DNA of 64,000 nucleotides, from contig OU015569.1 of NCBI GenBank assembly GCA_907165135.1, positions 12,276,501 to 12,340,500 of the forward strand, in the 5' to 3' direction. Below, in pieces: positions 1-10,600 of the stretch. The stretch is from Oikopleura dioica. Its lineage: Eukaryota; Chordata; Appendicularia; Copelata; Oikopleuridae. Position 1 is the first letter of the stretch, and every line of letters starts with the position of its first letter. Position numbers and translations under genes: made by a program. Under the pieces are notes generated by a model that was given only the letters and a program-made list of their open reading frames with translations, was not told the DNA's origin and did no database searches.

Positions 1-48
1 TCGTCTTTTAGTAATTTAAAATTCTAGCAATTTTAATATTAATATTTT

Positions 49-1376
49 TCAACTAAGATTATTCGAGGAATTTCGTATCATTTCCACAGCAATTTTCGAC
101 TGTTGCGCAGAATATTCATTTCTTTTCCAATGCGTCGGATTCCAAGTAATCAGGAATCGTTCGAAATCAGCGACGATAAATGGCCAGAGCCAGCGCCACT
201 CTCGCTCGATCTCGTCCACTTCTGGCTTTCCTTCCATCGCTTTTCGGAAGAATTTGAAGTACTCGTCCACTATTTCGTCGTAGCGCGAAAATTCTTCGTA
301 ACAGGACGTCAGTAAGTAGTACAAATCAGTTGTTCCGACGCCTTTTTCAAAAGAGTGAAAACAAGGAGGATCATTGAAAGACTCCTTATTCTAACTTGGG
401 CTCGGCAACCTGAGTAGAAAATCTGAGTCAGGCTCTGGAAGAGCCAAAATGGAAAGCCGCGTAGCGGCTTTTTTAAAAGGGAAGCCGCAAAGCGTGTTCG
501 CCAGGAGCTTATAGAAAATTTATATGGTTTATTTGCGAAGCCGCTTTGCGGCTTTGCTTTTAAAAAAGCCGCTACGCGGCTTTTCATTTTAGCTCTTCCA
601 GGGCCTGACTCAGGTTTTCTACTCAGGTTGCTGAGCCCAGATTCTAACTTTACAAAGCAAAGTTCTAACAGACCTAGTCTAGTTCTTTCAAGTTCTGATA
701 GTCTCCTTTTCAACCCTTTCCCATGCCACTCCACTGAAAATCAATGCCAGCAACATCCATTCCATCTTCAGAAAAGCAGAAATTCTCCACTTTCCCGTCC
801 CCATGGATCAGAGTTTTGTGCTTCGCCTCGTGAATGATCCGATCAATTTTTTCTCCCAACTTGATCAGATCCAATTCCTTCTCCTTGCATCGTTCAAACT
901 CGTCTCTTCGCTTTTCAATGTTCCAATAGGTTGCTTCTTTCCACATTAATTTTTCTGCTTTTTCGCAGCGCCAGAAATCAGCGTGAAAATTCGCCAGCCA
1001 TTTTACCATCGGAATAACTCGCTCAAACGAAAGATTGCAGCGATTTTTGAACCTTGCTGGAAATCCGATCGGATCCAAATCTTCCATCGCCATCACTTTT
1101 CCGCTCTTGATATCTTTGCTGGCGATGTACCGCGGCACTTTGGCAGATAGGGACAAGTTGGCCAGTTCTTCGTAAAAACTTATTTCACGCTTGAATGACA
1201 AGAAACGCGTCTCGTTCGGCATTGGATCATCTTCGGGCTCAGTTTCGTGCGCGAAATTGAAATGCTTCAAAATCACTGTGCTGCCATCTTCTTTTTGGAC
1301 CCGGTAGATTGCGCCGAATCCTGATCTTGGTTGCTCGAGAAATTCATTAATTGGATGGCGGTTTTGATCGGGATAA
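49..1376 (-). CDS. CHK/ecdysteroid-kinase-like small-molecule phosphotransferase (5' end incomplete)
   Basis: Two exons are visible: 1376-715 and 341-49, joined by a GT-AG intron (714-342) in phase. The first begins after a CAG acceptor with a glycine-rich loop (RSGFGAIYRV) followed by VILKHFNF, whose Lys is the candidate ATP-anchoring residue. Near the end of this exon lie the catalytic loop LIHGDGKVENF (H-G-D...N) and the metal-binding IDFQWSGMGKG, continuing across the intron into GTTDLYYLLTSCY. This order is the APH-fold signature of the CHK/EcK-like family, which phosphorylates small molecules such as steroids or choline-like substrates; the substrate here cannot be told. A possible upstream exon lies near 1840-1750 on the same strand (reads SVVEEERAAIEALIGKFKSA) but its junction was not resolved. 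The intron carries a complete AP-1-type MITE. Confidence 0.75.
342..714 (-). other. Intron made largely of a MITE
   Basis: The donor is AAGG|GTTGAA and the acceptor AAAAAG|GCGTC. About two thirds of the intron is the inverted-repeat element at 396-640. Confidence 0.7.
396..640. mobile_element. AP-1-type hAT-like MITE, copy 1
   Basis: A 245-bp inverted-repeat element starts TTGGGCTCGGCAACC and ends GGTTGCTGAGCCCAG. It is flanked by a perfect 8-bp target duplication ATTCTAAC (388-395 and 641-648). Inside each arm is the near-palindrome CTGAGTCAGG/CCTGACTCAGG, then hairpin-forming AAGCCGCNNAGCGGCTT modules. There is no coding capacity. The 8-bp duplication is characteristic of hAT-superfamily transposases, so it was probably mobilised in trans. 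Confidence 0.85.
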
Positions 1377-1384
1377 CTGCGGAA

Positions 1385-1640
1385 ACCCTTCTAAAATCTC
1401 TCTGTTTGCAAGAGGTTTCAATGGGTTTTCCGCGGTTATTCATTTAAACCACGCAATGCTATCAAAAACCATCGTAAACCCATCGAAACCCCACATAAAC
1501 CAATCGAAAACCAATGTTTATTGATTTTCGATGTGACCTTTTGATTGGTTTATGGGGGTTTTAATGGGTTTACGGAGATTCGCGCGTCTTTTTGATGGTT
1601 TTTTTTGTAAAAAAAACCCTATAAAACCACATAAAAATCA
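1385..1640. repeat. AAACCCATCGAAACC-type degenerate repeat with inverted halves
   Basis: The stretch is built from short units of roughly 10 nt (AAACCCATCG, AAACCAATCG) on one strand in the first half and their complement (GGTTTATGGG, GGGTTTACGG) in the second half, so it can fold back. It lies directly upstream of the first recognised exon of the kinase-like gene, probably within its next intron. Confidence 0.6.
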
Positions 1641-2277
1641 CTTATACTAAAATTCATTCAAAAATAAAGAATAAGAACTTCTCTCTTTGATTAATTTCTA
1701 ATTAATAATTTTAATTTCTATTCAATAAATTCAGTTTCGAGCAATTTCCTTTCCAAAGAAGCTGAATAATCTCCGCGCTCTTGAACTTGCCAATGAGCGC
1801 CTCGATCGCCGCTCGCTCTTCTTCCACCACGCTGCTCTTCATTCTTCCTGCCGTCTCTAGAAGCGAGGAACGAAAGAGGATAATCTGGAGAACGCTTCGT
1901 CTGGCTGTGGCGCGCTCTTTGATTGGCGCGGAGAAGCTGACCGAGAGAAATGGTGGCCTTAAATTCTCATGGAGAGCAGCTACTCGGCTCAGCTCTCAAG
2001 AAATATCCGTGCTTATGTTACCCAAGGAACGGCCCTAAATTCAAGAGAAAAAAAGAATCGTCGATGACAATTGTGGAAAAATTAAAATTTTGATATTTTT
2101 TTTCTGATTTTTTTTGTGAAGGCCTTTTGGAAGGTTTAATGCTTTTATTTTTCCTCTTCCATGGGGTGCTGGTGGATTTTGCATATTCCAAGATTTCCCA
2201 GCTTTCCCGGTTTGACTCGTTATCCGCCAAGTCCAAGGTGAACAACTGTTTCTCAGCCTAACTGTAATTTGTTCCAG

Positions 2278-4805
2278 CTAGCGCCGTTCTGGGAAACTTT
2301 CCAAGACGATGGCGAGTTCGACAAATGGATTTCCTTTTCTTCAGAAGAACTTTCTCTCTACAAAGAAAAGGCGCGGGCGATGTTCTACCACGGCTACGAA
2401 AACTACATGTCCCACGCCTTCCCACTCGACGAACTGGACCCGATCGGCTGCGCGGGCCGCGGCCCGGACCTCCAAAAGCCCGAAAACATCAACATCAACG
2501 ACGTGCTCGGCAACTACTCGTTGACGCTGATCGATTCGATGGACACGCTCGCGCTGCTGGGCGACAAAGAGTCTTTCCGAAGCGCGGTCGATTTCGTCGT
2601 CGAGTCCGTCGATTTCAACCAGCCCTACTCGGTGAACGTCTTTGAAGTGACAATTCGCGTGTTGGGCGCCTTGTTGTCCAGCCACTCGTTGATCGTCGAC
2701 CCGGAGCAAATGATTCCAGACCTGCATCCGGAATACAACGGCGGTCTCCTCGGCAAAGCAGTCGACCTGGCCGACCGGATCATTCCTTCTTTCGAAACGA
2801 GCAGCGGCGTCCCCTTGCCGAGGATTAAACTCAACGGCGGACCTGCCCACACTTCCAACAGAACTGATACCACCATCGCTTCAGCGACTAGTCTTATTCT
2901 CGAATTTGGACTGCTCAGGTACTGTTTTATGTGAAAATCAACAGATGTCTCTGAATATCTGAAGATTTATCCAGACGTCTGGAGATATCTAAAGGTGTTT
3001 GGGTGGCTGTTGATGTTAGAAGCCTAAGAATGTCTACAGATGTCTATTGATGTCTATATATGGCTGTACGGAATATTTATGTGGATGTCTTAGAATGTCT
3101 GCTGATGTCTTTAGATGTCTATTGATACTCTTAAGTGTTGTCAGATGTTAATCGAAGTCTCATGATACTAGAGTCATCCCCAGATATTTACAGCCATCTG
3201 TAGACATCTGCGGACATTATTATACATCCATTCCCATCTAAAGACATCTAGAGACATTCTATCTAGTCAAGATGTCTCTAAATTTTTCAAGAAATAAGTA
3301 TTGTTCATTTCAGCAAACTAACTGGCAACGACACTTACCTATCCTTGGCCCGCAACGCTGTCGATGTCATTTGGGGAGTCCGAAACGAAACAACAGGACT
3401 GTGGCCGTCTGGAATTGACTCCCGAACTCTGCTGCCGACGAATAATTTCTCCGGCTTCGGCGCTGGTTTCGATTCTTTTCCCGAATATCTGCTCAAGAGC
3501 TACATTATGTTCGGCTACGAAGTCGAGTTCTCACGCTTCACTGAGCTCATCAGGTAACTTTTTAAGGAAAAGTCGATTTAACGCGTCAAAATTTAGATCC
3601 TATCGAAAGTACGCGCGCCAAGGTCGCCCAAAATGCTTCTCCGGCGACGGGACTGTTCCGTTTTTCACGAACGTGAATTACTCCACCGGCGAAATCGCCA
3701 ACACCTGGCTCGACTCGCTTTCCGCATTCCTTCCCGGACTTCTGACGCTTTCTGGCGATGTCGAGGAAGCCGTCTGCCTTCATTTTCTGTACTTTACGAT
3801 TTGGAGAATGTTCGACGCTTTTCCAGAACGATTTGATTGGAATAAACTTTCGTCGATTGTCCATTTCTATCCGCTGCGGCCTGAGCTTATTGAAAGGTAA
3901 CACATGAAAATTGGATTTATGAATATGGATTGAATGAACAGGGGTTTGAAAAGAACATCGAACATGTAAGTTTTTTTAGTGCTTCTAGATTCTAGAGGTG
4001 AGTTTATGTGGGTTTTCTGTGTTTAGTCGATGTTTAAGACCGTTTTCGATAAGAAAAGATTGATTTTAGATAGTGTTTTAGACGATATTAGCTGGTTTTC
4101 AATAGTTTTAGATGGTTTTAGTTGGTTTTACCTTGGTTTTTTCCTAATCAGGAAGAGTTTTTGAACAACCCATGATTCGATAAACTCGAAAAAGGACCAT
4201 TTTAGCAGCTGATTTCACCTTACCCATTTTCAGCACATATCACCTCTACCGAGTGACAAAGAGCCCGTTTTACCTCCACGTGGGAAAAGAGCTGCTCAAT
4301 TCGATCGAGAGAAACATGAAGACTGAATGCGGCTTCGCGACGCTGCATTCTGTGCTGGACAGAACTCTGGAAGACAGAATGGAATCCTTCTTTCTCGCAG
4401 AAACCGTCAAATATTTATACGTAAGTTCACTTTGATAGTTCGAATGGATGCGAAACCCATAAACCCACATGTGCCATTTCCACATCTCTAGAATCCTTTT
4501 AGCTCCTGTTTGACGCTGAAAATCCGCTCCACAAATCCGAAAAGTGGATTTTCTCGACAGAAGGCCACGTCCTCCCCGTTTTAAAATCGGAAGAAAAAGT
4601 CGGTTCAAAGTGCACTTCTCCCGGCTTGAATCTAACTCGGACTCCAGAAAACACGATTTGCCCAGGCGTTTGCCACCAGTTCACCAGGCAACAAAACCTT
4701 CTACCTCTTCAGCCAAAGGTACAAAATTTACCAAAGCCAGCAAATTACTGTCAATTTAAGTACATCCGTCAAATCGAAGCGGCAATTGGTCTACGGCACC
4801 TTTGA
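2278..4805 (+). CDS. EDEM1: ER degradation-enhancing alpha-mannosidase-like protein 1 (GH47), 5' end incomplete
   Basis: Six exons in perfect phase encode 542 residues: 2278-2918, 3314-3553, 3597-3896, 4234-4420, 4503-4718, 4761-4805. EDEM1 trims mannose from misfolded N-glycoproteins in the ER lumen and directs them to ERAD. Visible GH47 landmarks are [75 protein letters not shown] and [12 protein letters not shown]; the acidic residues in these blocks are those used by GH47 enzymes. The tail [11 protein letters not shown] matches the conserved EDEM1 C-terminus, which argues for EDEM1 over EDEM2/3. The N-terminus is missing: an upstream exon ending at 2237 (LSRFDSLSAKSK in phase) is likely, across a 40-nt GT-AG intron. 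Intron 1 (2919-3313) is ATGTCT minisatellite; intron 5 is 42 nt. Confidence 0.93.
2936..3290. repeat. ATGTCT decamer minisatellite, EDEM1 intron 1
   Basis: Degenerate direct copies of a roughly 10-nt unit, ATGTCTGAAG / ATGTCTACAG, switch near the 3' end to the complement (CATCTGTAGACATC), so the array is partly inverted. The same family fills introns of the next two genes. Confidence 0.8.
3897..4233 (+). other. EDEM1 intron 3, GGTTTTAGAT repeats
   Basis: This 337-nt intron contains short TTTTAGATGGTTTTAGTTGG repeats around 4070-4140. No other element was recognised. Confidence 0.6.
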
Positions 4806-5102
4806 ATCAGGGGTGCTCTCTTTCCATGTTTCAATCATTGGCACTGCCTGTATGTGTAAATTACTGTACAGTCTACTCAACAGTCTCAAAGTACGCCAAT
4901 CTACAGTTTAATTATCGACACTGTATATCACCTTTTTCAGCCAATCGGCAATTATGTTCTTGAAATTCAGTTCTGCAATTCTGCTATTTTAATTATTCAA
5001 AATCACAACTAGAATATATCAATTTCGATACAAATTTCAACCTGTCAGTGAGTTCGCTTACCTTTCCTGTGTTGAGACCTGAGTCAGGGTCCTGATTCCT
5101 GT

Positions 5103-5113
5103 TTTCAGGGTAG
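5103..5113 (+). promoter_or_regulatory. Possible spliced-leader acceptor before the F-box gene
   Basis: CTGTTTTCAG lies just before GGTAGATG, so an acceptor-like AG is only a few bases from the start codon and 300 bp downstream of EDEM1 on the same strand. In tunicates with spliced-leader trans-splicing such sites head operon-internal genes. A normal cis acceptor for an upstream 5'UTR exon is equally possible. Confidence 0.3.
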
Positions 5114-6946
5114 ATGGACGTAGTTAGCAGACTTGCTGTTGAAACGCCGCATATTCTGGAGAAGATCCTCAATTTCCTCGATGACAAAACGATTGAATCA
5201 ATGTCGGAGATACACGAATGGGACTTCATCGACTACCCCTGGCCATCCCTTTGGCAGAAACGACTGCTGAAGAAAGAAGAGCTGCCTTTGATTATGAAGG
5301 ACGAGTTCGAACGAATCGCTCACAAGCAGATGTGTCTCTCGGACTACGTCGTCGCCAAGAGTATTTGCTCTTATATCAAATTGAAGAAGCCCAAAGGAAG
5401 CGGTTTTTTCATCTTTCTTTTTCTTGCAGTATTCTTTGAAAAATCTGCTAGTAAGACATTTCTACCGAAACGAACTTCCGAAGCTAGTTTACCAAAGTCC
5501 CGACTATCCCGAGCTCGTAGCAGTCAGCGACGATTTTAAACTGTGTCTTTTGGACAGAAGAACGCTAGAAAAGGTCCATCAATGCGAGGAGGCTGAATTC
5601 GTGGATATCGACTTTACGATGAGGATTTTCGAATTTATTATCTCGGCGAAACTTATCGACGAATCTAGGCTAGGTTGTTTCAAACAACAGATGCTTGTTG
5701 ATGTCTTCAGATGTCTAAGAATAGCTCCAATGTCCAAATGTCTACAAATTTCTACTCTGTAGACTACCGCTGTCTAAAAACAACCTTCGAAAAGACGGAT
5801 TCACTTTAAAATCTTCACAATTGAGAATCGCGAAATCAAGAAAATTCCAGATTGCGATTTCTTCCTGCGAAACCATTTTGGCAAGCGGCTGATTATCGAT
5901 GATAGTACAGTAGCGAGCTACAACGGAAACCTCATCTACCTCTTTCCCAACCACTCGATGATCGAGTCGGTCGTCGAACGCGAATCCACAGAACTCAACG
6001 ATCTCTACCAAACGTTCGTTTTCAGCAAAAATGGCGGCGGCCGAGTTTTCTTCGACGAGAAAGTCCGCGTCGATACTGTCCCCTTCTCCTACTGTGTCTT
6101 TGGAAAGTACTGCTTTCTGGAGCACACGAGTCACATGAACCACAATCTCCGAGTTAAAACATCTGCTTTTGAGCTTTCCGACGATGGAAGCGAATGGAAA
6201 CAGCTGGATCTATCCTGTGAGTATTTTTTAAATGTCTGTTGATCAAAGTTGCCAGAAGATGTCTCTCAGATAGTTCTAGATGTCTTAGAATGTTTGTAAA
6301 TGTCTTCAGCTATCTGTTGATATCTAGAAATGTCTGTGGACACTATGAGATCTCGGTAGATGTCAGCGCATGTATCATATTTTCTCTAGACATGCTTTAA
6401 TGTCTTAAGATTTCTTTTACCTTAGAAATGTCGTTTCATGTCCCAAAATGTCTTACCCTTCTTTCAGCTTTCGATGACTACTTCCGCGTGAGTCCAATTT
6501 CGATCGCTCCGCAAATGTACGAAGACGAAAGCGTTCTCTTCCACAGAACCGAGAAGGGAGTAGTCAGCATCGATCTCTTCGATTTCCAGAAGAAGACGAA
6601 AACGACGCTTTTGAAATACAAAGCCGAGGAAGACTTCCGCGTGGCCTACTTGAGCGGGAGATACTTGGTCGCTCACGTCGCCAACTGGTTCTACGTCCCG
6701 CAGAGCAAGCTCAAAATCTGGAGCGTCGACGAGCTCCTCGAGAAAAAACAAAGCCCGAACCACTACAGCCCGCACTACGAAGCACACGTCGCGCACAGCA
6801 TCTTTTCCGAGTGCAGCGTCATCGCCGGCGACACCGGTTTTTTGGTTAGAAATACGGCGCCAATAGATTTGTCTTTCGTCGAGTTCTACGATTTTGTCGG
6901 CCCTGCCCTAGATGTTTCAGCGCTTATCGGAGAAGCTGCTTCATGA
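5114..6946 (+). CDS. F-box-like protein of unknown function
   Basis: Four exons in phase encode 451 residues: 5114-5402, 5452-5673, 5851-6216, 6468-6946, with GT-AG introns of 49, 177 and 251 nt. The N-terminal 50 residues (TPHILEKILNFLDDKTIES, then DYPWPSLWQKRL) look like a divergent F-box, the Skp1-binding module of SCF ubiquitin ligases. The remainder has repeated hydrophobic beta-strand-like blocks (ELVAVSDDFKLCLLDRRTL, GNLIYLFPNH, KGVVSIDLFDF, LKIWSVDELL) reminiscent of a beta-propeller, which would be the substrate-binding part. No catalytic motif is present. It lies 308 bp downstream of EDEM1 on the same strand; a shared role in glycoprotein disposal is possible but not shown. Introns 2 and 3 hold ATGTCT repeats. 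An AATAAA follows at 7028. Confidence 0.7.
6225..6450. repeat. ATGTCT minisatellite, F-box gene intron 3
   Basis: Degenerate units of the ATGTCTNNNG type nearly fill the intron. A shorter run is in intron 2 (5690-5765). Confidence 0.75.
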
Positions 6947-7027
6947 ATTCAAAAAGAAACCTGTGTTTTATACTATAATGATAATTTAAATGCACCTGTA
7001 ATAGTTCTGTATGTTTTATGTATTGAT

Positions 7028-7033
7028 AATAAA
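7028..7033 (+). terminator. Poly(A) signal AATAAA of the F-box gene
   Basis: AATAAA lies 82 bp after the stop codon. Confidence 0.6.
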
Positions 7034-7089
7034 TTATTTTACCTAAAAAATTAACTAATACTCGATGATACTGATAGAATAGCTCAAAA

Positions 7090-7460
7090 GCCATCTTCCT
7101 TCTTCTTCAAATGTCTGTGGATGTCTGTTGATGTCTGAAGATGTCTGAAGATGTCTACAGAAAAAGTAGATATCTTCAGATGTCTAAAGAGTTCTGCTGA
7201 CAACTGAAGATGTCTATCCATGTCTATTCAAACCTATAGATGTCTACAGATATTTATAGATGTCGTTAAATGTATATAGATGTTTATAGAAGTCTTAGGA
7301 GGTTTTTAAAATTTTTAGGTACCTATAGGCATCGACAGATGTCTCTTAATCTCATCATATATCTAGTGAAGATGATAGATGTGAAAATATCAGTAAAAAC
7401 ATCTGTAAATATCTCAAAGTGTCAGAAGACGCCAAAAGATCGCCTCAGATGTCTCTATCA
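7090..7460. repeat. ATGTCT minisatellite in the convergent intergenic gap
   Basis: This is the cleanest run of the family, with exact 10-nt spacing (ATGTCTGTGG ATGTCTGTTG, then two ATGTCTGAAG) near 7110-7150. It separates the 3' ends of the F-box gene and ANKRD50. Confidence 0.8.
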
Positions 7461-7670
7461 GTATCATTTTTGTTTTTCCTTTGGAAGTCAGGAGATGTGT
7501 AATGTATTAACTTGCGTTTATACAGTCGGAATAAATTAGCAATCGTAGCGTGAGACTCGTTACAGGGCCGTGAGTTGGAATATTAATATTATTTGTGAAT
7601 AAAGAAGAGTGCAAAGAGTTGCGAACAGAATTCAGATCCAAACTTTTAGAATCAGCGAAATGCATTTTTA

Positions 7671-10600
7671 TCATCTTTTCGCTCTTCTCAGAGACTGGCT
7701 GATCATCTGGTCGACGTGGAGGCGCGCTGCCGTGCGTTTGTCGCATTCGAATTCCATCGTTTCTTGAGCTTCGTTCCCGCTTGGGATCATGTAAGCCGGT
7801 AGCTTCTCTGTGATCGGTGTCTGGGAAGAATACAGTTAGATATAGCCTTGAATGTCTACAGTTGATATTTCGCGTTATTTAAAGACGTCTGTTGCTGAAA
7901 CTGTGTACTAATGTCGCTTCTTGTCTACAGATGTCCCTGAAATGTATTGAAATGTCTATTCATGTCATGATGGTAAATGTCGTCTGCCGTTATCCAGGAA
8001 CATTTGTGGACATTGAAGAAATTAATCGACATCTTTACTGACAAATAGACATTTCTCTGCATCCTAGGGACATCTGTAGACAATACCGGACATTTCTAGC
8101 AGCAAGAGACATTGAAGTTTACTCTAAACTGTGTTTTACTGTGATTCTTACCTTGTTTGTCGAGAGCTGATGCGGATTGACTGCCGGAGCAAGGTTAATC
8201 CGCGCCTTGTCAGTACACCGCTTGAAACTAAGCACATCTTCGCTCAAATCGTCCGAATTCGTCGACTTGTCCGCTTTGAAGTTTAAACTATCGCAACTTT
8301 TAGCACCAATTTCAGAAACGCGTCTTTACCTGATTTTCGAAACTCTTTTCGAAAGTTGCGAAATGCGCCCTTTCATCGAATTCGATCGCCTCATCTTCGC
8401 CCCGCTTTCGGAGCTTTTCGCCGGAGTCGTGCAATTCGACGACGTTATTGAATTTGCGCTTTGATTGATACTGCCGTTTTGGAAAGAGCTGCTCAGATTT
8501 GAATTCGAAACTGAAAAAGCAAGGTAAAAGTGTGGAACTCGTGGAGAATGGAAACCTTTAGATGCGTGACTGGAATTGAGTGAAATTGAACTTTTCTCGG
8601 AATTTTTGCTATTATCTTCTGTGATGACTTTTATCAAGTTATTCTTCGTTTTCGTCGGCTTTCTCGTACTTTCGCCAGTGTCTAGCTCGTTTAATTTCAT
8701 TGTCGATCTGAAAAGAATTAAAAAAAGATCCACAGATGTCTCCAAATGTCTGTTGACTTTTTCAAATGTCTTTATTGATCTCTTAATGTTTGAAGTAGTC
8801 TTTAGTTCCCTCTAGATGTAAACTGATGTCCAAAGATATTAACAGAAATCTGTAGATGTCTACAAATGTCTACGGATGTGCACAGTTATTTCTAGATGTC
8901 TACAGATGTCTGTAGGCATTTGAAGATGTCCCTAGACATTTGTAGATGTCCCTAGATGACTACTATACTGGTATTACTGTAGATTATCACCTTCTGAATG
9001 ATTTTGGAAGTGTAAGTGATTTGATCTCGTCGGCGAAGTTGTATTCGCATTCGGACTCCGTTCTGTTCGTCATATCGTATTGAGCCGCGTTCAGCTTCTT
9101 CTGCAGCACGGATTGTTTCTTTTTGTTTCTCGGCGAATTGATGATTTCTTGGTTTTGATCGGAAACGAAGCCGGACGACTCCGCCTGCGAGATCTTTCCC
9201 GAGTTGATCGACGAGCCAGCCTGATTCGATTTGCTGAAGGCCGAATGCTCGACTGGTTTGATCGGAACAATCGGCGAAAATTGCGACTGAACGGATTTGA
9301 GAATTTTCAGCAGGGCCGTGTGACCAGCTTTTTCCGCGACGCGCAGTGGCGTTCGTCCGCAATTGTCCGGCTGGTGCGGATCCGCGCCAAGACGGATCAA
9401 CGCCTCGCAAGTCTCGATGTGTCCTTCTTGGGCGGCGACGCAGAGCGGAGTTGCCCCTTGGTGACAGAATTGATCGATCGCGGCTCCTTTGGCGACGAGT
9501 AGCTCGACAACGCTCACGTGATTTTGCCAAGAAGCGTTTTGCATCGCTGTCCTTCCTTCCGCGTCGATCGAGTTCGGATCCGCACCGTGTTCGATCAGCA
9601 TTTTCACGATCGAAGTCATCCCTTGCCAGGCGGCCACGTGGATCGGCCGTCGTCCCTGAAAATTCATTAAGATCTTTAGAAAGAAAAAAACCCTCAATTT
9701 TCTCCATAAAAAACCTGGTGAGCGCATTAGAACGAACTTACCTCCATATCCTGCGATTCAGGATCCGCTCCCTGCCGCAAAATCTCTTTGGCCATTTTTT
9801 CGTTTTGATCCAAGACGCACGAGTACAAAATCGACCTTCCATCTGGATCGATGCTGTCCACGTCCGCCATTGCGTCGACGAGGATGTTGAGTGATTCGAG
9901 TTGATTGTCCAGCGTCGCGAAGCGCAGCGCGCTGAAACCTTCGTAGCTTTGGATGTCTGGGTCTGCTCCCGCGTCGAGCAGCGATTTCATGATTTCCGTG
10001 TGGCCTTCCATCGCCGCGACGATCAGCGGCGTTCGTCCGTCGTTGTCTCGCTGGTCCGGATTCGTTCGGAATTCTAGCAGAGCTTCGCAGCACTTGACGT
10101 GGTTCTCCGCCGCGACCAAGTGCAGCGGCGTCCAGCCGATGTTGTCCGAGTGCGACTCGTCCAGTCCCTTTTCCAAAAACATTTTGACCAAGTTGACGTG
10201 CCCCTGCTGCGCGGCCAGACTGAGAACGGTTCTGCAGTCGCCGTCGAGGAGGCTTAAACTCGCGCCCGCTGCCAACACTCGCTTGACAATACTTTCGTTT
10301 CCAGTAATTACTGCGGACATGAGAACCGAGAGTCCCGAGTTGTCTTGTTTGTCGACGCTGGCTTTTGCGTCGAGCAGGATTTCGACGATGTTTTCGTGAC
10401 ATTCGTAGCAAGCGACGTGGAGCGCGGTTAATCCATCCATGTCGGGTAAATTGACGTCTGCCCCGGCCGCCAGGAGCATTTTGCAGAGCTCTGGCTGGTT
10501 CTGAAGCGCTGCGATCGACAGCGGCGTTCTCGACTCCCGATCGGCCAGGTTCGGATCGCACTTGTTTTCCAAAAGGCAGTTGACGACGTCGACGGTCTGA

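Noticed and set aside
540-590. GCCGC hairpins with T/A runs as rho-independent terminators
   Set aside because: The genome is eukaryotic and the hairpins are internal modules of transposable elements on both strands.
309-734. Long minus-strand open frame across 309-734
   Set aside because: It reads through a MITE and an intron of the kinase-like gene.
5395-5460. Frame conflict between F-box exons 1 and 2
   Set aside because: Using the acceptor CTGCTAG at 5451 instead of TTGCAG at 5429 restores phase with a normal GT donor.
7507-7746. Alternative C-terminal frame of ANKRD50 beginning MRQTHGSAPP
   Set aside because: The preceding exon ends in phase 0, which selects the other frame ending SLRRAKR at 7671.
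9346-9894. Plus-strand frame of 182 aa
   Set aside because: It is the antisense shadow of ANKRD50 ankyrin exons.
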